Positions 1-10,876 of a stretch of 64,000 nt of DNA are shown piece by piece. Where the stretch lies: positions 87,393,845-87,457,844 of the forward strand of contig CM019831.1 of assembly GCA_009763385.1 (NCBI GenBank), read 5' to 3'. The stretch is from Coix lacryma-jobi var. lacryma-jobi (Eukaryota; Streptophyta; Magnoliopsida; Poales; Poaceae). A model generated the notes under the pieces. That model made no database searches and was not told where the DNA came from. It saw only the letters and a program-made list of their open reading frames with translations. Numbering within the stretch: position 1 is the first letter of the stretch; each line of letters starts with the position of its first letter. The translations under genes and the position numbers were made by a program.

Positions 1-180
1 GCCCGCCGTCGCCGGACGTCCCTCACTCCCCCTGCGCGGCCTCCTGCACGTCGTCTGCGCGACTCCTCCTCGATCCGTCTGCTCGCTGGTTTAATCCCTC
101 CCTCCCTCTCAAACACGAGGTCTCTCTCCCTCTCTAGGGTTTAATCCATCGAGTCTGCCATGTGTGTCGCTTTTGCTTTG
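1..180 (+). other. Pyrimidine-rich, 5'-UTR-like stretch
   Basis: The first 180 bases are GC-rich and then CT-rich (runs of ctccctccctctc and ctctctccctctctagggttta), a look common in grass promoters and 5' leaders. No convincing start codon and ORF follow. It may be the edge of a host gene lying to the left or a decayed leader. I cannot assign it. Confidence 0.2.
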
Positions 181-275
181 AGATCTGAATGCAATCGAGC
201 AAGCTATGACTAAACTGACCCTAGATCTATTGTTCTGGCACTTTCTTTTACCAATCTTTGTGCTTACTGCTTGAA

Positions 276-394
276 TGCATTTTTTTAGTTTCTCAGCTGC
301 TTCGATCAGCTGGATCTTGAGACTGCCTATGTGTACTGCATTTTTTTAGTTCCTCAGCTGCTCGGATCGGCCAGATCTTGAGACTGCCTATGTG
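276..394. repeat. Tandem duplication, about 60-bp unit
   Basis: Two adjacent copies start with TGCATTTTTTTAGTT at 276 and 337 and end with gagactgcctatgtg. They differ at several bases, so this is an old local duplication. No coding content is seen. Confidence 0.7.
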
Positions 395-445
395 TCGTCG
401 ATCTGAATGCAATCCAGCAAGCTATGACTAATTTCACCATAAGTT

Positions 446-899
446 CTAATTGCCTTGACAAACCTTCCTGCCTTGTTCTGGTTCGATATTGTTCCATTTG
501 CCATTTTTTGGTTCCTCCACCTCTAGCCTGTGATGTAATTTCCATACCCATTTCTCAAGGATATGATCTAATGTTTATTGGCTTCTGAGGTACTAGGCAT
601 GATCTAGTAGCTGGTATTTATATTATGCAATTTATGGGAGTAAACCAGTTGTAGCTTGGGGCTTGAAAGCATGCCGAAAACATAGTAACCCAGTTGTCGG
701 CATGCCTTTAAGCTCCAAGTTGATGACCAGATGATGATTGATATGTTTTTAATTATGCAATTTATGAGAGTAACACAATTGCGGACATGCCTAGAAGGTC
801 CAGGTTGATGAACAAATGATAATCGGTATGTTTCTGAGGCCTCTAAAAATCTGTCTCCTTTGGGAAAAAACCACTGATCTTTTCAGGTGCATGTTGCAC
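446..899. repeat. Non-coding duplicated tract, copy A
   Basis: This tract shares long blocks with copy B, which begins at 1064 (for example ccttcctgccttgttctgg and the following 100 bases) and resumes after the solo LTR at 3334-3452 (ctgaggcctctaaaaa, gcatgttgca). The similarity is high but not perfect. It contains a weaker version (654-719) of the hairpin described at 1274-1337. Nothing coding is supported. A short ORF at 982-1206 overlaps copy B but is not conserved in copy A. Confidence 0.7.
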
Positions 900-1273
900 C
901 ATAAATGGGTGGGCCACGTTGCCCTAAAATGCTTTGCTTAGCCAGCGGCGAGCCACGTCGCTCCAATAAGCGTCCAGTAAATTGGCGGCTCCCCTTCTTG
1001 CGAAAAAAAACTCTCCTCCAATGGGTGACCAGGTTCTCACCTTCACCCTGTACAATGCAGGTGCTAATTGCCTAACAAACCTTCCTGCCTTGTTCTGGTT
1101 CGATATTGTTCCATTTGCCATTTTTCTGGTTCCTCCACCTCTAGCCTGTGATGAAATTTCCATACCCATTGCTCAAGGATATGATCTGATGTTTATTCGC
1201 TCGTGAGGTACTAGGCATGATCTGGTAGCTGGTATCTTGTATTATGCAATTTATGGGAGTAACCCAGTTGTAG

Positions 1274-1337
1274 CTTGGAGCTTGAAGGCATGTCGGCAAC
1301 AAAGTAACCAGTTGTCGGCATGCCTTCAAGCTCCAAG
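1274..1337. repeat. 27-bp-arm hairpin
   Basis: The arms at 1274-1300 and 1311-1337 are reverse complements over 27 bp with two mismatches, around a 10-base spacer (1301-1310). The counterpart in copy A (654-719) keeps the fold with more mismatches. It could be the remains of a foldback element or simply an inverted duplication. No target duplication is evident. Confidence 0.6.
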
Positions 1338-1737
1338 TTCATGAGGGATGATGATTGATATGTTTTTAATTATGCAATTAATGAGAGAGTAACTGAAAGT
1401 GCATTCGCCCCCAATGTGGGTTTTGGCTAATTAATGACAATCAAATTAGGGACTAACCGATTTTTAAAAGCATGTATGCAGGTGTTAGTCCTAATAAAGA
1501 TTTGAAACGTTGAAATCTCGTGAACAAAGCACGTAGGATACATTTGGACATAAAGATGCCTATCTCAAGTAGTGGTTTAAAATTTCAATTTTAAAATTGA
1601 GTTATAGGTAAGCCGTACTATGAAGAGGGTCACAAAGTAGGTTGGCTAGATGTGGAGAAAAGTGCTCAAATCAACTAACCTTAGTTCGCTTGAGAGACAC
1701 CGCACAATCACGAACACGTAGAGGGTAATTTCATATG

Positions 1738-2420
1738 GTCGGTGGTACCGACCACGGGTGGTCGGTGGTACCGACCATGGCTTCTCTGCGCAGCGCTCAA
1801 ACACCCTCTCTGTGTTGGTCAAAAATAACCTGGCGGTAGTACCGCCATAACCTCGGTACTACCGGCCTCGGTGGTTCCGACCCCGGTCGGTAGTAACTTG
1901 GTTTTGCAACCCTCTCTGTGTAGAGTTGTATTTGACCTAGCGGTGGTACCGCCATAACCTCGGTACTACCGCCCGCGGTGGTACCGACCTATGGCCGGTA
2001 GTTTCCAAGTTTGCAAGGCTCTCTGTCCGCGCTGCAATTTGGCCTAGCGGTAGTACCGCCATAACCTCGGTACTACCGCCCGCCGTGGTACCGACGCACG
2101 GCCGGTAGTAACCAAGTTTGCAGAGCTCCCTATGTAGGATTGAAAATGGCCTGGCGGTGGTACCGCCATAACCTCGGTACCACCGACCTCGGAGGTACCG
2201 ACCCTGGTCGGTAGTTTCTGAGGGTCCAAGTCCCTTCTCGTGAGGCTCTCTGTTCGCGACCAATTTGGCCTGGCGGTAGTACCGCCATAACCTCGGTACT
2301 ACCGCCCGCGGTGGTACCGACGTGAGGACGGTGGTTGCTTGTTTGGTCAGATCTGGATTCTTTCGACCGTTGTAAACTGGTCGGTGGTACCGGCCTGGGG
2401 TGGTCGGTGGTACCGACTAG
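1738..2420. repeat. Minisatellite of short odd palindromes in the solo LTR
   Basis: The repeated cores are GGCGGTAGTACCGCC-like and GTCGGTGGTACCGAC-like, with CCATAACCTCGGTACTACCG as a frequent link. Arms such as GGCGGT/ACCGCC and GTCGGT/ACCGAC flank a three-base centre. The repeats occupy the U3 part upstream of the TATA box. Two further copies lie near 3180-3225. Spurious ORFs on the minus strand here come only from the repeats. Confidence 0.85.
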
Positions 2421-2437
2421 CCTCGGGACTGAGGGAG

Positions 2438-2445
2438 TATAAATG
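2438..2445 (+). promoter_or_regulatory. TATA box of the solo LTR
   Basis: TATAAATG follows the GC-rich palindromic array and precedes a CT-rich leader, as expected at the U3/R boundary of a plant LTR. It also fixes the LTR's plus orientation. Confidence 0.6.
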
Positions 2446-3452
2446 CTTCCTCTCTTCACTTTCCACGGTAACCCACTTACTCCATACACTTATTGCTGAC
2501 CTAACTCGAGACAAACACTCTCCAAGCATGGACTCATCCCCTCTCTCTCCCCCTTTGCTCCTAGATGCATTCCCTTGTGAGATTTGAGCTAGGGAAGTGA
2601 GATTCGATAGTGGGAAGCATCAATCTTTGACTTGAGCACTTGGTTTCCATCTAGCCGGCTTGTTTTGTGTCTTTTACTCTTGAGCTCTTCGAGCTCTAGC
2701 CGGTTAGGTGTTCTTCGTGGTAGCCCGTATTGATTTACTTGTGAGGGCTCCCCGAAGCATTTGTATTTCCCTGAGATTTCTAGTAGAGATACTCTCGTAG
2801 CCTTTGTGGTTGCTTGAGTGAGGCGAGGAGGTGAAATAGACTCCGACCTTTGTGGTCACCTCAACAACGAGGAAGTAGGCACTCCTTAGTGGATTGGCCG
2901 AACCTCGGGATAAATCGTGTGTCCCGTGTGCTTGTTGTTGTTGTCCCTATTTTCTCTACTTCACTTGTTATTGTGTTCTTCGTGTTCTTCCTATCCCTAT
3001 CTCTTTCTTAGGTGGGAAGGCTCGATCTACATCAAGGGGAGCAACCAAGGTTTGGTGAGAGTAGGTTTACCATCTATCATTCTTAGGAAAGTGGGCTAGA
3101 ATCTTGTATTATCTTCATAGCTTACATTCATCGGATTTGTAGTTTCTTTTAGGATCCCGGTTGTGCCGTTTGTTTGTGTCGGTAGTACCGGTGTTTCACA
3201 CCCGGTAGTACCTACCCAAACAAATCGGCCTCTCCGGTTGCTATCTAACTACATCTTATAGTTTGTGAAGTTTCAGATAGTCAAAAATCACCTATTCACC
3301 CCCCCTCTAGGCTGATTCGGTCCTTTCAGTAACATAGTTGCCAACATGCCTTGAAGCTCCAGGTTGATGAACAAATGATGATTGGTATGTTTCTGAGGCC
3401 TCTAAAAACCTGTCTCCTTTGGGAAAAACTGATCCTTTCAAGTGCATGTTGC

Positions 3453-6002
3453 ATCTACTGAATAATATAGACGCTGCAGTTGTATATTTTGTTTCTTCTC
3501 ATCAATTGAGAACAGGTTGGCGAGCAACCGCGCAGTCTGCATCAGCGAAAAAAATCTTCTTGGTTTCCCTTATTCCCTTTGTGTTCCAGCACCAGGCTCC
3601 TATTTTTCCCTTATGCTTTTCCTATGCTAGAGGATTATCCTAATTTGCTATACTGATGACATTCGTTCTTCATGCCATGGGGTTTGTTCAACTTTCATGA
3701 AACAGGTTCTACAGACACTGGTGAGCATTTGGTTGGTCTTGTTGTTTTTCATAGCATGTTTTGTAGTAGTAGAATGCCCATGGATTACTCATGTTTTAGG
3801 TTAATATTCTACATGTCATATTAGCTTCTAAGCATGCCTGCACATGCAAAATAGTGCTCAATAATATATTGGGTCTGATTACATGGTTTGAAACTTGATG
3901 TTAACTGCATGCTTGTTGTCTTAAATTTATTCTCATTTATCGATGTGATCTTTTGGGGAATGCTTCTTACCCTAGCAAGTGACCCCTTCTCTGGTAATAA
4001 TTAAATTGTCTTTAGTTTCCTAGATTCTTCTTTTAAACAACTGTCACTTGACAATGTAAATTGATTCTTGGGCTTCGCTTTGCTATGAATGGACCAAGGT
4101 ATTTAAATCTCCTTTAGGTATTTACTACATTTTTGTGATTGTGGATGCATGTTCAATATTGGTAATGTACATGAACTTGGTTCCTTATATGCCCATTTAT
4201 TCATCTTGGCATGATTTATCAAATTTAATTACACTACAGATATGCATCACATTCCAAAGGAAAAATTTCTTGCCACCATTTTTGTACATTGTCGTGTTAA
4301 ATAATTTAGTCCTACAATACTTAACCAAGTTTATTTTTCAAACAATTCCCCCAACATATCAGAACTTGCAAGGAAGTCTCCAATAGAGCTATCTGATGCT
4401 CCAGTTCTTAAATCTAAATGCAACTCAAAGGTATTTTTTTTCTTTTGTAGTTCTGATTGCAACAAAAGTAATTTTTTGGTTCAAACATAGAGGTAGCATT
4501 GCCTCATACTGTTGGAGTAACTGGCAATAGTTTGCCGACGTAACTGGAATGTCAAAGAGCTAAAACAGGTTTCACATTTTATAGTTTTTACTGATTTCAT
4601 ATGATCTGTGGTTTGATGTGTGCCTTCCATCAGTTTTGAATATTAGTTAGCTGGTATATTGACTGCTGGAGTCTTCAGAGGTTCATATTAAATGTAGGCT
4701 ACATACTGTGACATAGGCAAGGTTCAACGTGCTCCTCAATATCAGTTTTATAATGGCATGTGTTCTGAACAAACCAGTCCTGATTAGTTTCCTACTGTTT
4801 TATAGGTGGGGTGAGGGTTTAGGAATGTGCCATACATTTGTGATAATAAGACAATGAGTTCTTAGTAGGCATGATAGCACATCCAACATTTATAGAACAA
4901 GGTTAATTTTATATAATCCCTAACTCCAAATCTTCTTGGCTAATTTAGTGTCGACTTAAGGTTACATCATTATGGTGCGAAAAAAGAGTGCTTTCGGCCA
5001 GTGTGCTTCACGTTCTAAGACAAACTCCATATTAAACTTCATGAATTTCTTCTGTAATGTGTCATATATACTTTTGAGACTGACCCTGCGGTGTGAGATA
5101 ATAGAGAAATATTTTTAGGCAAAGTCTATTTTCTATTGGACCATGCTTTGTAATAGTATTAAATAATATTAAATGTACCATACATGACGGTTCTCATGTG
5201 GTTTGCAAATTTTATTCCATTGGTGAAACACATTTGACTTTACTGTGTGCATCGATTAGCTTTCGCAGTAGTCTGAGAAGGTTCTGCCTGCTTGAATTTT
5301 CGCTGCATCCATAAAATATGTTGCTACATGTTGTTTTTGTTTACTCCATAGTTCATAGTATTGCACCACTTTGTTGCCATTAGGTAATAAGCCCCCTATC
5401 CATCCACCCATAAAATTAACTTTCTCAGTAAAATGTTATGTTTTTTAATCCATTTTATTTTTGCTTATATCTTCTTTTTGATTTGTACACAGGTATCAGT
5501 TGTTTCTGCTGGAAAGAGTAGATTTCTACATTTGTTTCTGCCGGAAAGAGTAGATTTCTACATTTTTGGTTCAGTATATATGCAAGATCAACTTCGACCC
5601 GCCATTAGCAGTTGTCGATCAAAGTGCCATATAGCTTCTTACTTTCGTAGTCGTATTCTCCCTGTCCAACAATTGTTGACAATCCACTACTACTATCATC
5701 GCTGCCAGCTGCCGTCTTAGTGCAATAACATCTTCTATCGTCCTTATGTTGTAACAAGACTTTACTTTCAAAATCGTTATGTATATATATTTATTAACTT
5801 CTACTACTTTATACCTACTTTTTCACTTTGTTAATGATAAACCAAAATACTTTTTATATGGCGCGCCGGGGCGTGCCATTCCTACTAGTATGTTTTGATT
5901 TCCCTACATGCAAGCATGCAGCGAAGCAATCAGGAGACTTCACCAGAAGCTTCTCAGCGGCAAAAACGGTGTTAGTCAATCAATTTATTTATTTAAAAAA
6001 TC
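3453..6002. other. Unassigned AT-rich sequence
   Basis: No long ORF or recognisable protein is visible. A few short segments look exon-like because AG and GT flank them: 4371-4430, which reads openly, and 4489-4568, which has stops in most frames. They could be decayed exons of a host gene or of a gene fragment carried by a transposon. I cannot name a gene. Confidence 0.3.
5502..5565. repeat. 32-bp tandem duplication
   Basis: Two adjacent 32-bp units (5502-5533, 5534-5565), each beginning GTTTCTGC and ending CTACATTT, differ at one base. The near identity points to a recent slippage event. Confidence 0.85.

Positions 6003-6027
<25 letters not shown>
6003..6027. repeat. (AT)n microsatellite
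   Basis: An uninterrupted AT dinucleotide run of 25 bases, followed by a short AC run. Confidence 0.95.
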
Positions 6028-6034
<7 letters not shown>

Positions 6035-6304
6035 GCTATACTCCATATGTTCTGGAGTGCGTAGTCCCATGGATCAGCAGCGTGAGATATTTATTTTGTT
6101 CGTAGTACTGATTGATCTGGGTGAGCCAGACTTGATAACGGAGCCGTCCATATCTCTCGCTATGACTGAATCGCTGCTGCTCGAGTCTGGCGTCCATCAT
6201 GCGCTTCACGCTCGCCGCAGCTTGCGCGTGCACTCACCTGCACCGCCCGACGAGGCCACGACCCCAGGCTTCGCGCTACGCCGCTGGTTTGGGCAGGCTT
6301 GTAC

Positions 6305-6315
6305 CTATATAAGTA
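6305..6315 (+). promoter_or_regulatory. TATA-like promoter motif
   Basis: CTATATAAGTA lies downstream of a GC-rich stretch and about 30 bases before a CAGTCGG-type initiator region. The following 250 bases are C-rich like a plant 5' leader. No long ORF follows, so if it is active the product would be non-coding or degenerate. Confidence 0.4.
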
Positions 6316-7407
6316 AGAGCTGATGTTCACAGTCGGAACCAGACGCCATCGCCCCCAGGGCCCAGGCTGCCGCACACACGCATCACAACAACCGCGAGGC
6401 CGCTGCTCGTGCGCTTGCATCTTGCCGCCACCCGCCGTTCACAAATCGCGCCCACCACACCGCCGTCGTCGCCGAATACAACTCTGCGCCAAGGAAGGTC
6501 GCTGTCGCGTGCTGCCGGAGATCAACCACTTCATGGCTGCATCTAAGGGTGAAACTCCCCATCTATGGGTTCTTTTATTTTTATAGGTGTCTTGCCGGAA
6601 GTCTGTCGTGGAGATGAGTAGAAAGAGTGCCATGGTGATAGGTGCAGGCCTGGGAAAGCTTGTTTTTATAAGGGTGAAAGCTTGTTTCATTGTTGATTTA
6701 GATGCAAAGGAGGTGGGAAGTCTGAGGAGTATGTGTTTACTGCATATTAGTTAAAGGGTCCCTATAGAGGTGTTGTTGTGAGTTCAGAGGTGGTTGTGGA
6801 TGTTGCAAGTCAAATCAGGAATTAGAGATCCAAAGGCAATATATAGATTGAAGGTGATGTTCAGGGGGGTTTGGTTGAAGAAGCTTTGTTACAAATAGAT
6901 TAGTGGATGGTGTGGCTGCATATTAGAGAGCAATTTCTTATGAAGTGAGGAGATTGTAGGAGCAAGGAGAAGTGGCAGGGTAGCAGCAGTTGATTTGGTG
7001 GTGAACTGAGTTTCAGTAGAGGAGAATAGGAGCCTGAATTTTGATGGCGAGCAGAAGTGTTGAGCTGCAGTTAGAGATGACAGAGGCATAGAGTTTATTA
7101 TGGGGAGAAAGACTGAAGAGTGCAGTAGATAATTACAGCAGCGATAAGAATTATTGAGTGCCTGATCTGAAGATAGGCTTGTGTGTTGGGAGAAGCATGC
7201 AGGGTCTAACGTTCATGAGAGACAGAGTTCTTGTGCTGCAATTAGAAAGGAGGGGTGATAAACTACAGTAGGTACAACAAGGCAATAGAGTGATATGTCA
7301 GAAGATGTGATAAATGCAGTAGTAGATTAGCTTTAGCACCAATACTGTGTTGGCAAGATGTAAGATGCTGTTGAGTTGGGATGCCTCAATTTTTAGAAGA
7401 AGTAGTA

Positions 7408-7799
7408 GCCTTTGGATTGTAGGAAATGCTCATAGGAAATCTAAAGGAAACTTTCCTTTCCCTTCAAATCAATAGGAAAACTAGAGGAAAAAAGAATCCA
7501 CTAGGAGCTCATGGAAGAAATCCTGTACACAAGGAACGAGGCACACAATGGACTAATTGGACCTGCTAGTGCCTAATCTAGGGAGTAGATTGGAATAAGT
7601 AGGTTGATTAAAGAAAATAACACGTTTTTACTCCTAAAATCCTTTTTACAATTCCTATGTTTCACCTGTGTGTACCAAAGGCTCTCTTATATAGTTTCCT
7701 ATGAATTCAATTCCTATAGGATTAGAGGACCATATCACCTTAAATCCTACAATTTTCCTATTCCTATACTTTTCTTATCCTATGTTCCAAAGGAGCCCT
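7408..7799. mobile_element. Possible MITE (terminal similarity only)
   Basis: The right end reads TTCCAAAGGAGCCCT, and both ends are rich in taggaaa/tttccta words that are loosely complementary, as in many grass MITEs with GGGCTCCTTTGG ends. The left end (gcctttggattgtaggaaa) matches only partly and I find no clear target duplication. The left boundary is uncertain. Confidence 0.4.
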
Positions 7800-8713
7800 A
7801 AGGGTTATGCAGTAGAGCAGTGAGATTTAGTAATAGTGATGATCGGATATGTAAAGCAGTCTTGTCCAAGGTGTGAAGAATAACTCTGCACTGAGTTTCA
7901 GGGAAAAAGAAGTTAACTGTTGTAGAGTAGAGTTGCTCAGTCCCGATGCTTGCAGAGCATGGACTTGATTTAATTCTCCTATATAGATGCTTTAGTGCAA
8001 CATTGGTGCAAAGGAGGCAAATTAAGAACTTCAGTGAAGAGTGGAGGTATTTGTGCAGTTGTACGAAGTGCAGTAAGAATGATTTCTTTTAGAAACTAAA
8101 GGAGGAGGTGATGCCGGATGAGTGATAGATGATCATTGGTGCATACAGTGCATGAGTTGCATGTTTGAATGAGAGGCTTGTGGCATGTAGTACAGGTTGC
8201 AGGACCTGATATATGTAATCATTATTTGTGATGACTGATGAGTAGAGCTAGGCTGTAAACTGTCACCTGAAACGATAAGGCATGGACATTGATAGTGTCC
8301 AGCTATGTAACTTTCAGTAGATGTGTTCTTTCAAGTTCAGTACAATCCGTCAGTATATGTTTTGTAATAAGCAAGCTAGTTGGGTAATTAGCATCTGCCT
8401 TGATGTGTAAAGCTGCCAGCATGTTTGAAGTACTAAAATTAGCAGATGACTAGTACGTGGCCTATTTTGAGTTGCGGCCCTCTTGCTCTGCGATGAATTA
8501 ACCCCTTCGGTGCTTGGTGCAACTGATACACATGCAGTCCTTGTATTTTGTTGTCATATCATCCAAGCTGGAAAAGCTATTCTGTAAGAAGGGTCAATCG
8601 AGTTCATTGGTCCCTGCCATTCAATGAGAAAAATATTATCCTGCATAATTAGTGAGCAATTAGCTTCGCATGCTAAGTGTTAATTTATCCATTGTCAATA
8701 TGTGCTTTACAAA

Positions 8714-8845
8714 ATTCAGTAATTGTCGAGCATTTCAGTGTGGTTGTGGTGAAGTGTGATCAACTCCTTGACTGACGAGATTCAGTAATTGTCGAGCATG
8801 TCAGTGTGTTTGTGGTGAGGTGTGATCAACTCCTTGACTGACAAG
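8714..8845. repeat. 66-bp tandem duplication
   Basis: Two adjacent 66-bp units (8714-8779, 8780-8845) each start ATTCAGTAATTGTCGAGCAT and end in CTTGACTGAC plus three bases. They differ at a handful of bases. Confidence 0.9.
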
Positions 8846-9030
8846 GTTAGGAGAATATTATCGACAATTTACTCCGTGATCGACGAGGTCGGAGATGTTT
8901 AGTCTTGACCGACGAGGCAAGACATTTACTTGTTCGTGACCGACGACGCCGAACATTTTCACACACTTCGCTCCAAATTCCGTGACCGACGAGGTCGGAT
9001 AGCATACACCATTGACTAACGAGGTTGTGG
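8765..9030. repeat. Cluster of CCGACGAGGTCGG-type inverted motifs
   Basis: Seven related copies lie near 8768, 8832, 8875, 8904, 8936, 8981 and 9012. The best copy (8981-8999) has CCGAC and GTCGG arms around GAG, and others vary to CTGACGAGAT or CTAACGAGGTT. Spacing is irregular (about 30-65 bp). It resembles the subterminal motif clusters of DNA transposons but does not match the motif at the right end of the CACTA element. Confidence 0.6.
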
Positions 9031-9286
9031 CAATTCTACTATTATTTAATATTGTGTTACTATTACTTGGAGATCACAGCACTCAAGACCAGGAGACACG
9101 ACCATCAGCGCAGCTTAATCGGAGTTCTTCTGCAGGATGACGTACAGATGTAATTTATCGGCGGCTTTGCGAGGCCCCGGGAACCAAGAACTTCTCAATC
9201 GATGACCGTCTGGTTAGTCAGATGTATTAGGCGCAACTCAATGTAATCTCAGTGGGAATGTGTACTTTGTAATTCTCCAAAGAATT

Positions 9287-9292
9287 AATAAA
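9287..9292 (+). terminator. Poly(A)-signal-like AATAAA
   Basis: AATAAA follows a T-rich stretch with TGTAATCT and TGTACTTTGTAATT, an arrangement typical of plant 3' ends. It would terminate a plus-strand transcript just before the CACTA remnant. Confidence 0.4.
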
Positions 9293-9430
9293 GATCTGAG
9301 TTCCCTGAATTGTTATTGTCTCTTTTATTAATTATTTGTATACTTATATATACTGGCACGCCCGCATATTTATTTATTTAGTTGCGCATTAGGGCTTACT
9401 CCCTAGTCGGGAGATGTTTCCTTTCGGCGA

Positions 9431-10618
9431 AACACTAGCGTGCATAATCCACCGCCTCCTCGTTACAATGCTGGAGAAACTGAATCGAGTCTTAGCCTTT
9501 TCCGAGGTCAACTCGGCACAGCAAGTGGATCCACAGTTAAGCAGTTGAACTATGAAGAGTGGCGAAAGATCATGCTATACGTGCTTACCAACCTTGATGA
9601 GGTGGACCCGTACATGGGGTAAGTTGTCATCTATCTTCATCCAGTTCGCCGTCACTATTCTGTTGCCAACACTCTTCCTTTTCTTTCATACAATGAATTT
9701 CTTCATTTGTTCTCGAATGGACCAAGGCCTCTTTCTGATACGATAGCTGAAACCCTAATTGCAAACGGTGCGGGGCAAGGGAGGCCCGATTTCATTTCTT
9801 GGTTCCGACAGAAGGTATCGTCCAACCGAGGTCGTACTCAGTACGACATTCCAACTTTCTCTTACGTTCTGATCGTATAACGATATATCTTGCTTCACCT
9901 TGCAGGCTCAGACCGATGCGTCTATGAGTAAAGAGCTGAGACAGGTTGCAAAAGGCTTTGACCGTAGGGTCAAGTCATTTAACGGTTACGACGTGAATGG
10001 ATACGCTTCCACACATCAAGCTACAAGCAGAGTCGGCCCAATCGAAAAACCACAAATAGCAGAGTTTGTACTCCAGGCAATGACAACCGTGACTACTATG
10101 GAAGAATTGAAGAAATATACGAACTTTCTTTTCACGGTGAAAAGCCTTTGAATCCTATCATGTTCAAATGTCATTGGTTCGACCTTGGAGTAACGAGGCT
10201 GACACCTAATCTTGGGCTAGCCGAAATTCGATAGGATTCTGTCTATCCAGGAGCCAATGTGTATATTGTGGCCCAACAGGCCACACAGGTTTATTACACG
10301 CATACGCGTGCAAAAGCAAAGGGCATCTCTTGGGTTGGTATATTGTGCACAAGATATCACCACATGCTAAACTACCTCTCCCCAACGATGAGAACTATAA
10401 CTTCAACACAAACACATATGACGGCGAGTTCTTTCAAGAAGCTGGGTTGCAAGGGACGTTGACGATAGACTTAACCGAAGCGATGGAAATGGAAGGAGAG
10501 AATGATGACGAGGATGCTGTTGATGAGGTGGTAAATGAGAAGGACATAGAAATGCTAGAACGATTCCGTTTAGGGGAACCAAATGAAGACGACATCCCGT
10601 CTTCGGATACTGAGGAGT
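9431..10618 (+). pseudogene. TNP2-like CACTA transposase, C-terminal remnant (DUF4218/DUF4216)
   Basis: TNP2-type proteins are the catalytic transposases of CACTA elements. Only the C-terminal part is here. The first block (about 9431-9617) reads VHNPPPPRYNAGE, then NYEEWRKIMLYVLTNL, typical of the end of the DUF4218 region. It ends at a gtaagt donor. A second exon (about 9715-9813) and a third (from 9906) follow, leading into a DUF4216-like part (FKCHWFDLG, then AQQATQVYY and GWYIVHKI). The acidic tail ends at 10618. The frame is lost by one base near 10008 and again near 10300, and there is a TAG near 10222. The DDE core that would lie upstream is absent. Confidence 0.8.
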
Positions 10619-10876
10619 AGTTAGACATGGTTGACAATGATGAGGAGACTCATGCTCCGACTAATCCGGATGATCCAGATTATTTCTAATACATGTAATA
10701 TTATGTTATATTTTTAGGATCTAGGGTTTTATTTATATTGCATATATTTTATTATGTTATTTCTAATACAACATTGTTTGTTCTTTTTAAATGCAGGAGG
10801 TCGAGGTAAGATGTTGGGAGGACGTCAGAGACGGTTGAGTTGGTTGTACCGGAGCTCGTAGGCCGACGGGCCGTCA

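Larger units (their letters stand above)
1394..3328 (+). mobile_element. Solo LTR of a SIRE/Maximus-type copia retrotransposon
   Basis: The unit begins TGAAAGTGCATTCGCCCCC and ends CTCTAGGCTGATTCGGTCCTTTCA, giving TG...CA ends. It is flanked by an exact 5-bp duplication GTAAC at 1389-1393 and 3329-3333. There is no primer site, polypurine tract or coding sequence, and no second LTR in the window, so it is a solo LTR left by LTR-LTR recombination. The end sequences resemble those of grass SIRE-type copia LTRs, from memory. It carries a palindromic minisatellite (1738-2420) and a TATA box (2438). Length is 1,935 bp. Confidence 0.9.
1064..3452. repeat. Non-coding duplicated tract, copy B, split by a solo LTR
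   Basis: Copy B of the tract at 446-899 runs 1064-1393 and continues at 3334-3452. The solo LTR between these points interrupts it, so the duplication came before the insertion. No gene is supported in either copy. Confidence 0.7.
6316..9430 (+). other. Unassigned, possibly transcribed non-coding tract
   Basis: About 3.1 kb without an ORF above 66 codons. It runs from a TATA-like motif to a poly(A)-signal-like AATAAA at 9287, and it is unusually rich in gcagtag/gtagag-type words on the plus strand. It includes a MITE-like stretch (7408-7799), a 66-bp tandem duplication and an inverted-motif cluster. It could be a long non-coding gene, a large non-autonomous element or a decayed gene. I do not recognise it. 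Confidence 0.3.

Noticed and set aside
1937..2489. Minus-strand ORFs of 60-119 codons in the solo LTR
   Set aside because: They come from the palindromic GGTAGTACC array and have no start context or domain.
4371..4568. Two exon-like segments as a conserved host gene
   Set aside because: The second has stops in most frames and neither matches a family I recognise. Kept only as a possibility in the tract description.
5684..5700. ccactactactatc as the left CACTA terminus
   Set aside because: It lacks the CACTACTGGAAAT extension, and no subterminal repeats follow.
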